A DNA stretch of 64,000 nt, taken from assembly GCF_900111125.1 (NCBI RefSeq), contig NZ_FOGE01000014.1:62001-126000 (forward strand), given 5' to 3'. Position numbers and translations under genes: made by a program. Positions 23,625-30,848 of the stretch are shown one piece after another. A model generated the notes under the pieces. The model ran no database searches. It was not told the origin of the DNA and saw nothing but the letters and a program-made list of their open reading frames with translations. The stretch's first letter is position 1. Each line of letters starts with the position of its first letter. Origin of the DNA: Sphingobium sp. YR768 (GTDB taxonomy: Bacteria > Pseudomonadota > Alphaproteobacteria > Sphingomonadales > Sphingomonadaceae).

Positions 23625-23762
23625 GTTCGCGCAGAGGCGCACAGTGCGCAGAGTGCGCAGAGAAAAAAACCACCAAAGGCGGCCCATTCTCCCTTATCTT
23701 CTCCGCGTCCCCGCGCCTCCGCGCGAACACAATCTCAGCGTCCTCGGCGCCTCTGCGCGAAC
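23625..23762. repeat. Composite GC-rich intergenic repeat, copy B
   Basis: Contains GGTTCGCGCAGAGGCGCACA, GTGCGCAGAGTGCGCAGAG, an A-run, CCACCAAAGGCGGCCCATTC, then CTCCGCGTCCCCGCGCCTCC, GCGCGAAC and GCGCCTCTGCGCGAAC. On the minus strand the CCGCCTTTGGTGG hairpin is followed by seven T residues (about 23659-23683), so it can act as a terminator between the DUF6127 and protease genes. Confidence 0.7.
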
Positions 23763-23781
23763 GAAATTGCCCCCTTCCCGC

Positions 23782-24090
23782 TCATCCCTTCACCAACCCG
23801 ACAAGGCCGACCTTCACCGCAATCCCCAGCAGCAACAGCGCCATGCCGATCCGCACGATCCAGCCGATCACCGCCCCGCGCGCCGCCTTCTTCGCGTCGC
23901 GCCAGGCGGACAGCAATTCGCGCAATTCCCGCACATCGCCCTCCGCGCGCCGGTCCGCCAGCCCCAGCCGCGCCAGCGCCCGCCCCGCGCCCAGCTCGCT
24001 CGCCTCCTCGATCAGCGCGCGGATCGTCACCAGATCCAGCACCTGCCCGTCCGCCTGCGCCACCAGCCGCGCCAGCATCTCCTCTTTCAT
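23782..24090 (-). CDS. DUF6127-like small membrane protein of GTA-type clusters
   Basis: 102 residues. N-terminal MKEEMLARLVAQADGQVLDLVTIRALIEEASELGAGRALARLGL, then DVRELRELLSAWRDAKKAARGAVIGWIVR, then one hydrophobic C-terminal helix (GMALLLLGIAVKVGLVGLV). This is the pattern I know as DUF6127, found just after the portal gene in sphingomonad GTA-like clusters, at the position of RcGTA gp3.5. Its role is unknown; the membrane segment suggests an assembly or release factor. The start at 24090 is supported by GGAAGGAGCGGGCG just upstream. Confidence 0.75.
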   Translation of the reverse strand: MKEEMLARLVAQADGQVLDLVTIRALIEEASELGAGRALARLGLADRRAEGDVRELRELLSAWRDAKKAARGAVIGWIVRIGMALLLLGIAVKVGLVGLVKG

Positions 24091-24136
24091 CGCCCGCTCC
24101 TTCCCATCCGCCTGCTCTGCTCCTATCTGGAGCGCC

Positions 24137-24310
24137 ATGAAGCGCACACCCCGCAAAGTCCTGATCGTCCTTATCCTCGCCGCGATCGGCGCCCTCGCCT
24201 GGCATTTCGACCTGTTCCGCGCCGGCGATTGCCTGACGCAGGGCGGCACATGGAATTGGGACGGCCATTTCTGCCGCCTCGATTCCCTCCCCGCCCGCGC
24301 CCCGGACTGA
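24137..24310 (+). CDS. Small single-pass membrane protein with a Cys pair
   Basis: 57 residues: a basic start (MKRTPRKV), one membrane helix (LIVLILAAIGALAWHFDLF), then a short periplasmic part GDCLTQGGTWNWDGHFC. The pattern C-x4-GG-x-W-x5-C recurs in many short alphaproteobacterial envelope proteins and suggests a disulphide loop. TCTGGAG precedes the ATG. It lies on the plus strand between DUF6127 and portal, and a bidirectional hairpin follows at 24339-24355. No function known. Confidence 0.6.
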   Translation: MKRTPRKVLIVLILAAIGALAWHFDLFRAGDCLTQGGTWNWDGHFCRLDSLPARAPD

Positions 24311-24332
24311 AAAGCGCGAAAATCGCAGACAA

Positions 24333-24402
24333 GAAAAAGCCGCCCAAAAGGCGGCCCATTCTCCCTGGCTGCTCCGCGCCCTCTGCGCCTCTGCGCGAAC
24401 CC
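24333..24402. repeat. Composite GC-rich intergenic repeat with bidirectional terminator, copy C
   Basis: GCCGCC and GGCGGC pair around CAAAA (24339-24355), with AAGAAAAA on one side, giving a terminator for the portal gene on the minus strand and possibly for the small plus-strand gene. It is followed by CCATTCTCCCTGGCTGCTCC and GCGCCCTCTGCGCCTCTGCG, ending at the portal stop. Confidence 0.75.
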
Positions 24403-24403
24403 C

Positions 24404-25528
24404 TTATAATCCCAGCATCGCCCTCTTCTCGTCCCCCGACAGGAAGTCCGCCGCCGCCACCCGCTCCCACAGCGCCGCGCGCTCATCCGCCAGCGCCGGC
24501 ACCGCATCCAGATCGGGCTCGATCGCCACGCCCGGCCACCAGGGCTGCAACCCCTGCGACAGCCCCGTGCAAATCTTGCCCACCAAAGGCAAAATCGCCT
24601 GCCGCCACAGCGCCTTGTTCGCCTCGCGATAATTGGCGTAGCTATTGTCGCCCGGCAGCCCCATCAGCATCGGCGGCACCCCGAAAGCCAGCGCGATCTC
24701 CCGCGCCGCCGCGCTCTTCAGCCCCACGAAATCCATCTCCGCCGGGGTCAGGCTCATCGCTTTCCAGCTGAGCCCCCCCTCCAGCAGCATCGGCCGCCCC
24801 GCATTGGCCGCCCCCGCAAAGGCCGCCTCCATCTCGCGCTTCACCCGCTCGAACTGCTCAGGGGACAGCACCGATCCATCGCCCGGTTCATAGACCATCG
24901 CGCCGGAAGGCCGCGCCGCATTGTCCAGCAGCGCCTTGTTCCACACGCTCGCTACATTGTGGATCGCCACCGCCCCCGCCGCCGCGCCGACACAGCCCAG
25001 CCCATAATGATCGTCCAGCGGATGCAGCGCCTTCAGATGCAGCAAGCTGGTCCGCCCCGCGCCATCCTCCGGCGACAGCCGCGTCACGCTCTCCCCCACG
25101 CGATACAGGTACGCCGCCGGCCACCCCCGCGCATCCGCCTCGACACTGACCCGCTCGGGCCGCAGCGCGAACAGTTCGGCAGGCCGCCCATCCGCCCCCG
25201 CCATCACCTGCACATAGCCATTGCCATGCAGCAGCAGATGACAGGCCAAAGTCTCCACCAGCCCCTGCCCCGCAGACGCCCGCCCGACCAGCGCCATGAC
25301 GGCCGCGTCCTCATCCACCCCGCGCACCTTGATCGCACAGGCCCCCGCGCCTTCGGACACCAGCCGCATCGCCCGCTGCGCCACCGGATTGCCCATCACC
25401 CCCGCGCGCAACTGCGCCTCATAGGATGCCGGCCACTCCCCCAGCGCCACCGCCCCCGATCCCCAGGCACGCGCCAACACCGGCCGCGCATCCTGCGATG
25501 CGGCCGCCTTCGTCCCGAACCATTTCAT
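24404..25528 (-). CDS. HK97-family portal protein (GTA gp3-like)
   Basis: 374 residues. Landmarks of the phage portal family: AVALGEWPASYEAQLRAGVMGNPVAQRAMRLVSEGAGAC at the N-terminus, HLLLHGNGYVQVM, LHLKALHPLDDHYGLG, and FVGLKSAAAREIALAFGVPPMLMGLPGDNSYANYREANKALWRQAILPLV near the C-terminus. The 12-subunit portal forms the DNA entry ring. The start at 25528 is followed by MKWFG, the usual GTA portal opening. The gene is isolated: repeat copy C lies after its stop and a hairpin with T-run lies just before its start. Confidence 0.93.
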   Translation of the reverse strand: MKWFGTKAAASQDARPVLARAWGSGAVALGEWPASYEAQLRAGVMGNPVAQRAMRLVSEGAGACAIKVRGVDEDAAVMALVGRASAGQGLVETLACHLLLHGNGYVQVMAGADGRPAELFALRPERVSVEADARGWPAAYLYRVGESVTRLSPEDGAGRTSLLHLKALHPLDDHYGLGCVGAAAGAVAIHNVASVWNKALLDNAARPSGAMVYEPGDGSVLSPEQFERVKREMEAAFAGAANAGRPMLLEGGLSWKAMSLTPAEMDFVGLKSAAAREIALAFGVPPMLMGLPGDNSYANYREANKALWRQAILPLVGKICTGLSQGLQPWWPGVAIEPDLDAVPALADERAALWERVAAADFLSGDEKRAMLGL

Positions 25529-25543
25529 GAAACCACCCGCCCA

Positions 25544-25574
25544 TAAAAAATCCCCTCCCCGTCAGGGGAGAGGA
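25544..25574 (-). terminator. Hairpin plus T-run between the GNAT gene and the portal start
   Basis: On the minus strand CCTCTCCCC and GGGGAGGGG pair around TGAC and are followed by ATTTTTTA. It probably terminates the GNAT gene (stop at 25643) and ends only 16 bases before the portal ATG. Confidence 0.65.
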
Positions 25575-25642
25575 TGATGAAAACCAGCGGCAGGGCCGCC
25601 TACCGAAACATGAAAGACAGCGGCCTCAAGGTCGGCACGCGC

Positions 25643-26134
25643 TCATTCCGCCGCGCGCAACTGATCCCGCATGTCGATGGCTGTTTGCAAAGGCAGAAAC
25701 ATGCCTGCCCCACTTCGATAGCGCTCGAAGCCCAGCCCTTCGTAAAAGTCAGCCACTGCCCGGTTCAACGGCGTCAATATCAACAGCGGCAAACCGATCT
25801 GCTCGCCATAGTCGGCAAAGTCCAGAATGACCTTGACCATCATGGTCGATCCCACGCCTTGCCTTTGCCTGTCCTGCGCGACCGCCAGATAAACCATGCT
25901 GAGGCACGGAAAATATCGGGGATTGCCGAAAAACGGAATGTACGGAGCGCCCGCCAGCAACCGCGCTTCCTCAATCACCGTCGACAGGGCATAAAACCCA
26001 ATCGGCTGCGTATCTGCACCGGCATCATGCGCGCATGTCACGATATGTTTACGCCGATCATGATCCTTCAATGATTTCGAACGAAACCATTTATCGATCT
26101 CAGCGACACCGCAGCAAAAGGACAGAGTACGCAC
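25643..26134 (-). CDS. GNAT-family N-acetyltransferase, TacT/AtaT-toxin-like
   Basis: 163 residues from a GTG at 26134. The acetyl-CoA loop is RQRQGVG, and the later NRAVADFYEGLGF gives the catalytic Tyr region. The opening FCCGVAEIDKWFRSKSLKDHD closely resembles the F.CG...LD..L...A block of GNAT toxins that acetylate aminoacyl-tRNA, and the size matches. The frame stays open for 29 codons upstream of the GTG without an ATG (reading through SGDTATEEPVFFRRH), so the true N-terminus is uncertain; toxins of this family usually have about 20 residues before the CG motif. A 54-residue gene precedes it. GC is lower than in the cluster. Confidence 0.75.
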   Translation of the reverse strand: MRTLSFCCGVAEIDKWFRSKSLKDHDRRKHIVTCAHDAGADTQPIGFYALSTVIEEARLLAGAPYIPFFGNPRYFPCLSMVYLAVAQDRQRQGVGSTMMVKVILDFADYGEQIGLPLLILTPLNRAVADFYEGLGFERYRSGAGMFLPLQTAIDMRDQLRAAE

Positions 26135-26192
26135 ATCTGTGCAATGGCGACGGAAAAATACAGGCTCTTCCGTCGCTGTGTCTCCGCTTGAC

Positions 26193-26357
26193 TTAATGAG
26201 CGACCTTAGCGCTATAAATCGCCATCAGCTTGCGAAGCCCGGGGGTCAACCCGCCGCGCTTTGCATGAGCTTTTGCACCGACACGGAATGCCAGCGACGT
26301 ACCTTTCTCAGATAATGGCTTGGATGCCGCGAAACGATCTTTCCGAACGATTGCCAT
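26193..26357 (-). CDS. Small basic 54-residue protein upstream of the GNAT gene
   Basis: MAIVRKDRFAASKPLSEKGT, then a basic central part SLAFRVGAKAHAKRGG and a C-terminal helix LRKLMAIYSAKVAH. An excellent ribosome site (AAAGGAGG) lies six bases before the ATG. It is too short to be found by usual length cut-offs. It does not look like the ribbon-helix-helix DUF1778 antitoxin normally paired with GNAT toxins, and it is basic, where most antitoxins are acidic. Its position 58 bases before the GTG of the GNAT gene, on the same strand, suggests a joint transcript. Confidence 0.55.
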   Translation of the reverse strand: MAIVRKDRFAASKPLSEKGTSLAFRVGAKAHAKRGGLTPGLRKLMAIYSAKVAH

Positions 26358-26440
26358 TGCTGCCTCCTTTCCACTATCAGAACGTCAATTAAGCCTATTC
26401 GCTTAAGCGTCATCCAGATAGCAATTTTCCCACTTGACGC

Positions 26441-26506
26441 CAAGCGTTCTGCCGGTATGGCTGACGCCGTTATATAACGGCGTCAGCCATACCGGCAGAA
26501 CGCTTG
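26441..26506. repeat. 66-bp perfect palindrome
   Basis: From CAAGCGTTCTGCCGGTATGG to CCATACCGGCAGAACGCTTG every base pairs with its mirror partner; the centre is GTTATATAAC with no spacer. It sits 12 bases after the stop of the glycine-zipper gene (26519) and 83 bases before the start of the 54-residue gene. No T-run follows in either direction within a few bases. Confidence 0.95.
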
Positions 26507-26518
26507 CGGCCGAATCAA

Positions 26519-26857
26519 TCACCGATTCCGCGCCAGCACCCGATCGCACACAGAATTCGTACCCTCGCTCTTGCCGATCACGCGCCCGGCCACCGCGCCC
26601 GCGGCGCCCGCCAGCAATGTCTCGCCCAGGCTCCCGCCCGCCAGCGCGCCCACGCCAGCCCCACCAGCCGCACCGATCACCGTGCCCTTGTCGCGCCCCT
26701 GCTTGCCCTTGAGCAGGCAGTAGCGCACATCGTCCCGATCGCGCGGCGCCGCGCGGGCCACCCGCGCGCGATCCTTGCTGTTCAGACTGGCGGCCATCAC
26801 CGGCGTCGCGATCACGCTCACGCCAACAGCCACCGCCATCAGCTTCACCATATTCAT
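26519..26857 (-). CDS. Exported glycine-zipper protein
   Basis: 112 residues: signal peptide (VKLMAVAVGVSVIATPVMA), a basic stretch, then the glycine zipper GTVIGAAGGAGVGALAGGSLGETLLAGAAGAVAGRVIGKSEG typical of Gly-zipper_2/Rick_17kDa-like envelope proteins, then a short Cys-containing end (SVCDRVLARN). Two cysteines (RYCLLK and SVCDR) could pair. Such proteins are periplasmic or outer-membrane associated and of unclear function. It is an unrelated insertion between the portal and terminase genes. The ATG at 26857 follows CAGGAGTATG. Confidence 0.75.
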   Translation of the reverse strand: MNMVKLMAVAVGVSVIATPVMAASLNSKDRARVARAAPRDRDDVRYCLLKGKQGRDKGTVIGAAGGAGVGALAGGSLGETLLAGAAGAVAGRVIGKSEGTNSVCDRVLARNR

Positions 26858-26932
26858 GTCACATACTCCTGATTACGGCAGGAGAACGATCAAGGCCGCC
26901 CGCCAGTTCCCCGGCAGAGGGCCCGGCAACCC

Positions 26933-27565
26933 TCAATCGATCCGCGAAACAAACTCGTCGATCGGCCGCCGCACCTTCTTCAGGCCCAGCAACCAGTCGC
27001 CCTCGTCCGCGCGATAGCCCAGCGGCATGATCGCCACCGACCGCAGCCCCCGCGCCCGCAAATCCAGTATCGCGTCCAGCGCGGCGGGATCGAAGCCTTC
27101 CATCGGCGTCGCATCCACTTCCTCGAAAGCGGCGGCGGTCAGCGCGATGCCCAGCCCCACATAGGCCTGCCGCGCGGCATGTTCGAAATTGGTCTGCGCA
27201 TCGCGCTGCGGATAGGTCCCCAGCAGCATCTGCCGATAGGCTTCCCAGCCCTCGTTGCGGAACCCGCGCTCGTCATTGACCAGATCGAACATATGGTTGA
27301 TCCGCTCAGGCGTATAATTGTCCCACGCGGCAAAGACGATCAGATGCGACGCATCCGTCACCTGTTCCTGGTTCCAGGCGATCGCCTTGATCTGCTCGCG
27401 AACAGCCTTGTTGGTGACGACGATCACCTCGAACTGCTGCAACCCGCTCGACGTCGGCGCCAGCCGCACCGCCTCCAGGATGCGCTCGATCTTGTCTTCG
27501 GGCACCCGCTTGTCCGGGTTCATCTTCTTGGTGGCATAGCGCCAGTTCAACCGGTCGATCAGCAT
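26933..27565 (-). CDS. Nitroreductase family NAD(P)H-dependent oxidoreductase
   Basis: 210 residues. It opens LIDRLNWRYATKKMNPDKRVPEDKIERILEAVRLAPTSSGLQQFEV, the FMN-binding start of NfsB-like nitroreductases (RxSxR-like RYATKK and the APTSSGLQPW-like block), and has the late PLGYRADEGDW, the conserved GY-x-A motif that contacts FMN. It reduces nitro compounds or quinones in the cytosol as a homodimer. GAGGAG lies six bases before the ATG. It is transcribed alone within the interrupted GTA head region; no link to particle function is visible. Confidence 0.9.
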   Translation of the reverse strand: MLIDRLNWRYATKKMNPDKRVPEDKIERILEAVRLAPTSSGLQQFEVIVVTNKAVREQIKAIAWNQEQVTDASHLIVFAAWDNYTPERINHMFDLVNDERGFRNEGWEAYRQMLLGTYPQRDAQTNFEHAARQAYVGLGIALTAAAFEEVDATPMEGFDPAALDAILDLRARGLRSVAIMPLGYRADEGDWLLGLKKVRRPIDEFVSRID

Positions 27566-27791
27566 GCAAACTCCTCAAAACAACGCCCGCCGGAGATAGA
27601 ACCGGCCGATGACGCTGTGATGTAGAGGCGTGCACGGAGAAATAAAGGTCTTGGTTTGAAACCTTATGTTCACCGCTATGGGAAACGACCTCATCATCGA
27701 AGCCATTGTTGAGGGGGGCGCCGCGCCATCTGACCCACAGCGCCCTCCTCGCTCAGGCCGCCCTCAACAGAATTGACGGGCAGCCCGAAGA
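27566..27791. other. Short gap without a gene
   Basis: I see no gene or strong hairpin here. Part of it must be the promoter of the nitroreductase gene. Confidence 0.4.
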
Positions 27792-29678
27792 TCAGTCGGC
27801 ATGAATACTGGGAGATTTCATCATCAGCGTGATCTTGAACCGGATCGCCTGACCGCTGATCAGATCACTGGTCTGCAAATATCGGTTTACGGGGCCATCC
27901 CATCGCAATCGGATATAGGATTGGCCACTCGGCACCGATGCCGTCAGGCCATATCCGTTCGTGGGATAGGTGATACCTGCGACCGTCAGAACCTCGACAG
28001 GCCCATGTCCATCGCCATAGCCCACCGTATCCAGATAATTCAGTCCACTGATCCGCACTTCACCATGGGTCAGGGTTGCGGCAAAAGTGGGCGTAGCCGT
28101 AATTTCCAACGTAAAATAACTGAGATTTCCGATACGCTCATATTCGCCTACCTGCGTGACCTGCTCAAAGGTCACGCCTGAACCAGTTGCGCCCATGACG
28201 GGCATGAACGTGCCATCCAGATAGGTATTGCCTATCATGGTACGGGGCGTGGTGTCGTCCAGCGCTTTTATCACATGCCGGGATTCCGAGTCCGCGTTGC
28301 CGGAAACAGGTATTGCGCCGCCCGAATAGAGATTATCCGTATAGGTTTTCTGCGAACCAAGATTTTCATAGAGATGGATGCCGTTCGCCATCTCGAAGCT
28401 GTTATCCTTCACGATATTTCCAACGGCGGGATAGAATGTCGTGCCCCTCGCCGTAACCTCGATATCATTTCCCGCTACAACGGTGTTGCTCAACGTCCAG
28501 AAATCACCGCTGCCCCCGGTGATCGTGGTTCCCACCGGAATGCCTGTCCCTGTTAGCTTGTGTCCAATCACCAATACCCCACTCGTGACTGAATCCACTG
28601 TCAAAGTATTTCCGTCAAGATCAGCCGTGACCTTGGCACTTGGCGGTATTTCCATCTGACGAATGTCGATCCCTCGATGTCCGTCAGTCGCGGTCCAGTC
28701 CTTCATACGGAGCGTGTTGCCGATGACCTTCGCATAGGACGCACCTTCCAGACGCATCGCATGCAGGCTGTCATTTAGCTCGAAGATCGCGCTTGCCGCC
28801 TCTTTATCCCAGCGATAGCGCCAACCCCAGTCGGTGATGATGTTGCCCGTCACGACATCCCCGCCTTCCATGTTCAGGCGCACGGCACGGTCGCCGACAC
28901 GAGTCAAAGTGTTGTTGGACAGAATCATTTCGCGGCCGGGCGATACGTCACCGGCCTCGGTACGGCCAAAGCCCTGCCGACAATCTTCAACGGTATTGCC
29001 CATCACGATGAAGCGTCGGGACTGGCGCGTCGTGCTGCCGGCCGTGTTGCAATGGCGGATCGAACAGAACAGGATTTTCCAGTCGCCATAATCGTCCTGC
29101 GAACCACTGGACGAACCGCCGGTGAAATAGAAGGCTTTGTCAGCCTGCCCCTGAACATCGCAAAAGGCGGCAGCACCCGGCCCGCATGAATTAACGACCA
29201 GGCCACTATCGGACTTTTCCATCTTATAATAGGAATTATCGCCCCAGAACTTCGAATATCCGACAAACCAGGTGTCGAACCGCACGATGTTCAACGCAGT
29301 TCCGCTTGCTTCCGCAGCGGCATAGTTTCGGTCACTATTATCAATTGAAAGACCGGACCAGTGCAGGGAAGGCCGCGTGGAGCCACCATCCAGACGAATG
29401 ACTGCGTTGGGGTTGATAACCGGCTCGCCTTCAGCATTCTCGCCGTCAGCCATGCCCACAATCCAGGCACCAGGCGCGCCCTCGACGCGCACCGGCTTCG
29501 CGATACCGCTCACCAGCACAGGCGAAGTGTAAAATTTCCCGGGCGGGCAATATGCGGTCAGTCCCGCCGAAATCGCCGCCGCCAGCCAGGCCTCGATTGC
29601 CGTCTTATTATCGAAAGTATCATCATTCGCCACGGCACCAAATGCAATGTCATCAAGAGATATGTAATTATCCGCCAT
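27792..29678 (-). CDS. Tailspike-like right-handed beta-helix protein
   Basis: 628 residues. The N-terminus (MADNYISLDDIAFGAVANDDTFDNKTAIEAWLAAAISAGLTAYCPPGKFYTS) is that of Pectate_lyase_3-type phage tailspikes, where a D..FD.T.AI..W motif starts the beta-helix. About 350 residues of beta-helix rungs follow (many G-N-x-I/V and N-N-x-L repeats such as VMGNTVEDC, LSNNTLTRVG, VTGNIITDWG, VIGNTLRM), then a beta-rich C-terminal part. No catalytic residues can be assigned. GC is well below that of the GTA genes and the upstream DNA is AT-rich, which suggests recent transfer. The ATG at 29678 follows GGGGTG. It lies between terminase and portal. Confidence 0.82.
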   Translation of the reverse strand: MADNYISLDDIAFGAVANDDTFDNKTAIEAWLAAAISAGLTAYCPPGKFYTSPVLVSGIAKPVRVEGAPGAWIVGMADGENAEGEPVINPNAVIRLDGGSTRPSLHWSGLSIDNSDRNYAAAEASGTALNIVRFDTWFVGYSKFWGDNSYYKMEKSDSGLVVNSCGPGAAAFCDVQGQADKAFYFTGGSSSGSQDDYGDWKILFCSIRHCNTAGSTTRQSRRFIVMGNTVEDCRQGFGRTEAGDVSPGREMILSNNTLTRVGDRAVRLNMEGGDVVTGNIITDWGWRYRWDKEAASAIFELNDSLHAMRLEGASYAKVIGNTLRMKDWTATDGHRGIDIRQMEIPPSAKVTADLDGNTLTVDSVTSGVLVIGHKLTGTGIPVGTTITGGSGDFWTLSNTVVAGNDIEVTARGTTFYPAVGNIVKDNSFEMANGIHLYENLGSQKTYTDNLYSGGAIPVSGNADSESRHVIKALDDTTPRTMIGNTYLDGTFMPVMGATGSGVTFEQVTQVGEYERIGNLSYFTLEITATPTFAATLTHGEVRISGLNYLDTVGYGDGHGPVEVLTVAGITYPTNGYGLTASVPSGQSYIRLRWDGPVNRYLQTSDLISGQAIRFKITLMMKSPSIHAD

Positions 29679-29687
29679 AATATACAC

Positions 29688-29931
29688 CCCGCATATAACT
29701 GAATATTAATTCATATTTTTACAAATCTAGAAATCACATCTCCTTGAATATTATAAAGAATTCACATGTTTCATGATTAGACATCAGACACACTTCAGCC
29801 CGACACTCGCAGCACATGAAAAATGAAATGAAGGATCGCCTCACGCCGTCGGCGCGTTGGCCCAGTCAAAAGCGCGCAAAAGCGGAGAAATCCCGGTCGC
29901 ACGCAGTCGACAAAAATGCTTAGCTTGCACC
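29688..29931. other. AT-rich gap upstream of the tailspike gene
   Basis: The first 100 bases are strikingly AT-rich (for example GAATATTAATTCATATTTTT), unlike the rest of the window, and probably hold the tailspike promoter. No gene is seen. Confidence 0.5.
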
Positions 29932-30303
29932 ATGATCAGACCCGCAGGTCCCAGCGCTCTACTGGCCAGCTTATTGGCGCTGCTCTCCGCTTGCGCCCGC
30001 CCCATCACCGATCCGGCAGAACTGGACGCGATCAGAAACGAAGCCCTGTCGCTCGCGAAAAGCCATCCCGCTCCCACGGGTCAAAACGGGGCAGATATTC
30101 CCAAAAACCAATGGCCACCCACCATCGCCAGCCTCGCCCCGAAGATCGTGACCGTGGACGACACAGGCGTCGACATCCTGATCCAGCATGGCTTCGACGG
30201 CGGCTATGGCTATGAAATCCCGCGCGACGGCCACAGCCTCGCCATGCCCGCAAAATGCTATTCCGAACCCGCAAAGGGCCTGTTCTGGCACGGTCCTTGT
30301 TAA
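29932..30303 (+). CDS. Small putative lipoprotein
   Basis: 123 residues. The N-terminus MIRPAGPSALLASLLALLSAC ends in a good lipobox (LLSAC). The mature part has no recognisable domain; it contains IASLAPKIVTVDDTGVDI and a GGYGYEIPRDG stretch and two late cysteines (KCYSE, GPC). The start at 29932 gives the lipoprotein signal; no strong ribosome site is seen. It is the first of three plus-strand genes of unknown role between the tailspike and large terminase genes. Confidence 0.65.
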   Translation: MIRPAGPSALLASLLALLSACARPITDPAELDAIRNEALSLAKSHPAPTGQNGADIPKNQWPPTIASLAPKIVTVDDTGVDILIQHGFDGGYGYEIPRDGHSLAMPAKCYSEPAKGLFWHGPC

Positions 30304-30385
30304 GCCCGCCTGCCCCTTATCCAGTCTAGCATCACCCCGAACTTGACCCGTTTCGGACTTCAGAGAAATCAGATAAAGAAACGAT

Positions 30386-30601
30386 ATGGTCCGCCCCGAC
30401 TATTCCGGCATGACCGTCAATGAACGGCTCTTTGTGGCAGGCCTGCTGCATGATTTTGAAGATGCCATTCAGCGTCACGACAAAGTGCGAGCAATGGAGA
30501 TACTGGCAAGCGTCAACCTCGATTGGCCGGACACCGTTGTCGCCCAATGCCTCAACGACCGGCATGGCAAACAGCATTCCGCCATCAATCGATCTTTCTG
30601 A
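30386..30601 (+). CDS. Small hypothetical protein
   Basis: 71 residues, soluble and helical (TVNERLFVAGLLHDFEDAIQRHDKVRAMEILASVNLDWPDTVV). No family recognised. An ATG at 30410 (MTVNERL) is an alternative start. It is followed after 12 bases by a second small plus-strand gene with membrane segments, so the two may be co-transcribed. Composition is lower in GC than the GTA genes. Confidence 0.5.
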   Translation: MVRPDYSGMTVNERLFVAGLLHDFEDAIQRHDKVRAMEILASVNLDWPDTVVAQCLNDRHGKQHSAINRSF

Positions 30602-30613
30602 CCACTCTTGCTG

Positions 30614-30841
30614 ATGGCGGCCATGCTGGTCGGCCTGTGGCTCTACCATATGAACAACGGCCCCGACTTACCCTGTCTCGATGGACATTGCCCGGATGCC
30701 GACACACCCGAATATCTCGCCGGTGTCGCGATCAGGCATGAACAGGCACCAATAGTTGCCTTCGTGGGCGGCGCATCCGTCTTTTTCATCGGCGTCATGA
30801 TCCGCGCGCTACTGACCTGGATCAGGCGGCGGCGCGCATAA
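30614..30841 (+). CDS. Small membrane protein with two helices
   Basis: 75 residues. One N-terminal helix (MAAMLVGLWLY), a loop with a Cys pair (LPCLDGHCPD), and a second helix (APIVAFVGGASVFFIGVMIRALLTWI) before a basic end RRRRA. No family recognised. A TTG six bases upstream is also possible. It converges on the large terminase gene, whose stop is only 8 bases away. Confidence 0.5.
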   Translation: MAAMLVGLWLYHMNNGPDLPCLDGHCPDADTPEYLAGVAIRHEQAPIVAFVGGASVFFIGVMIRALLTWIRRRRA

Positions 30842-30848
30842 GCCACCC

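Noticed and set aside
26193-26357. DUF1778 ribbon-helix-helix antitoxin upstream of the GNAT gene
   Set aside because: The 54-residue protein is basic and lacks the RHH strand-helix-helix pattern and the usual length of about 90 residues.
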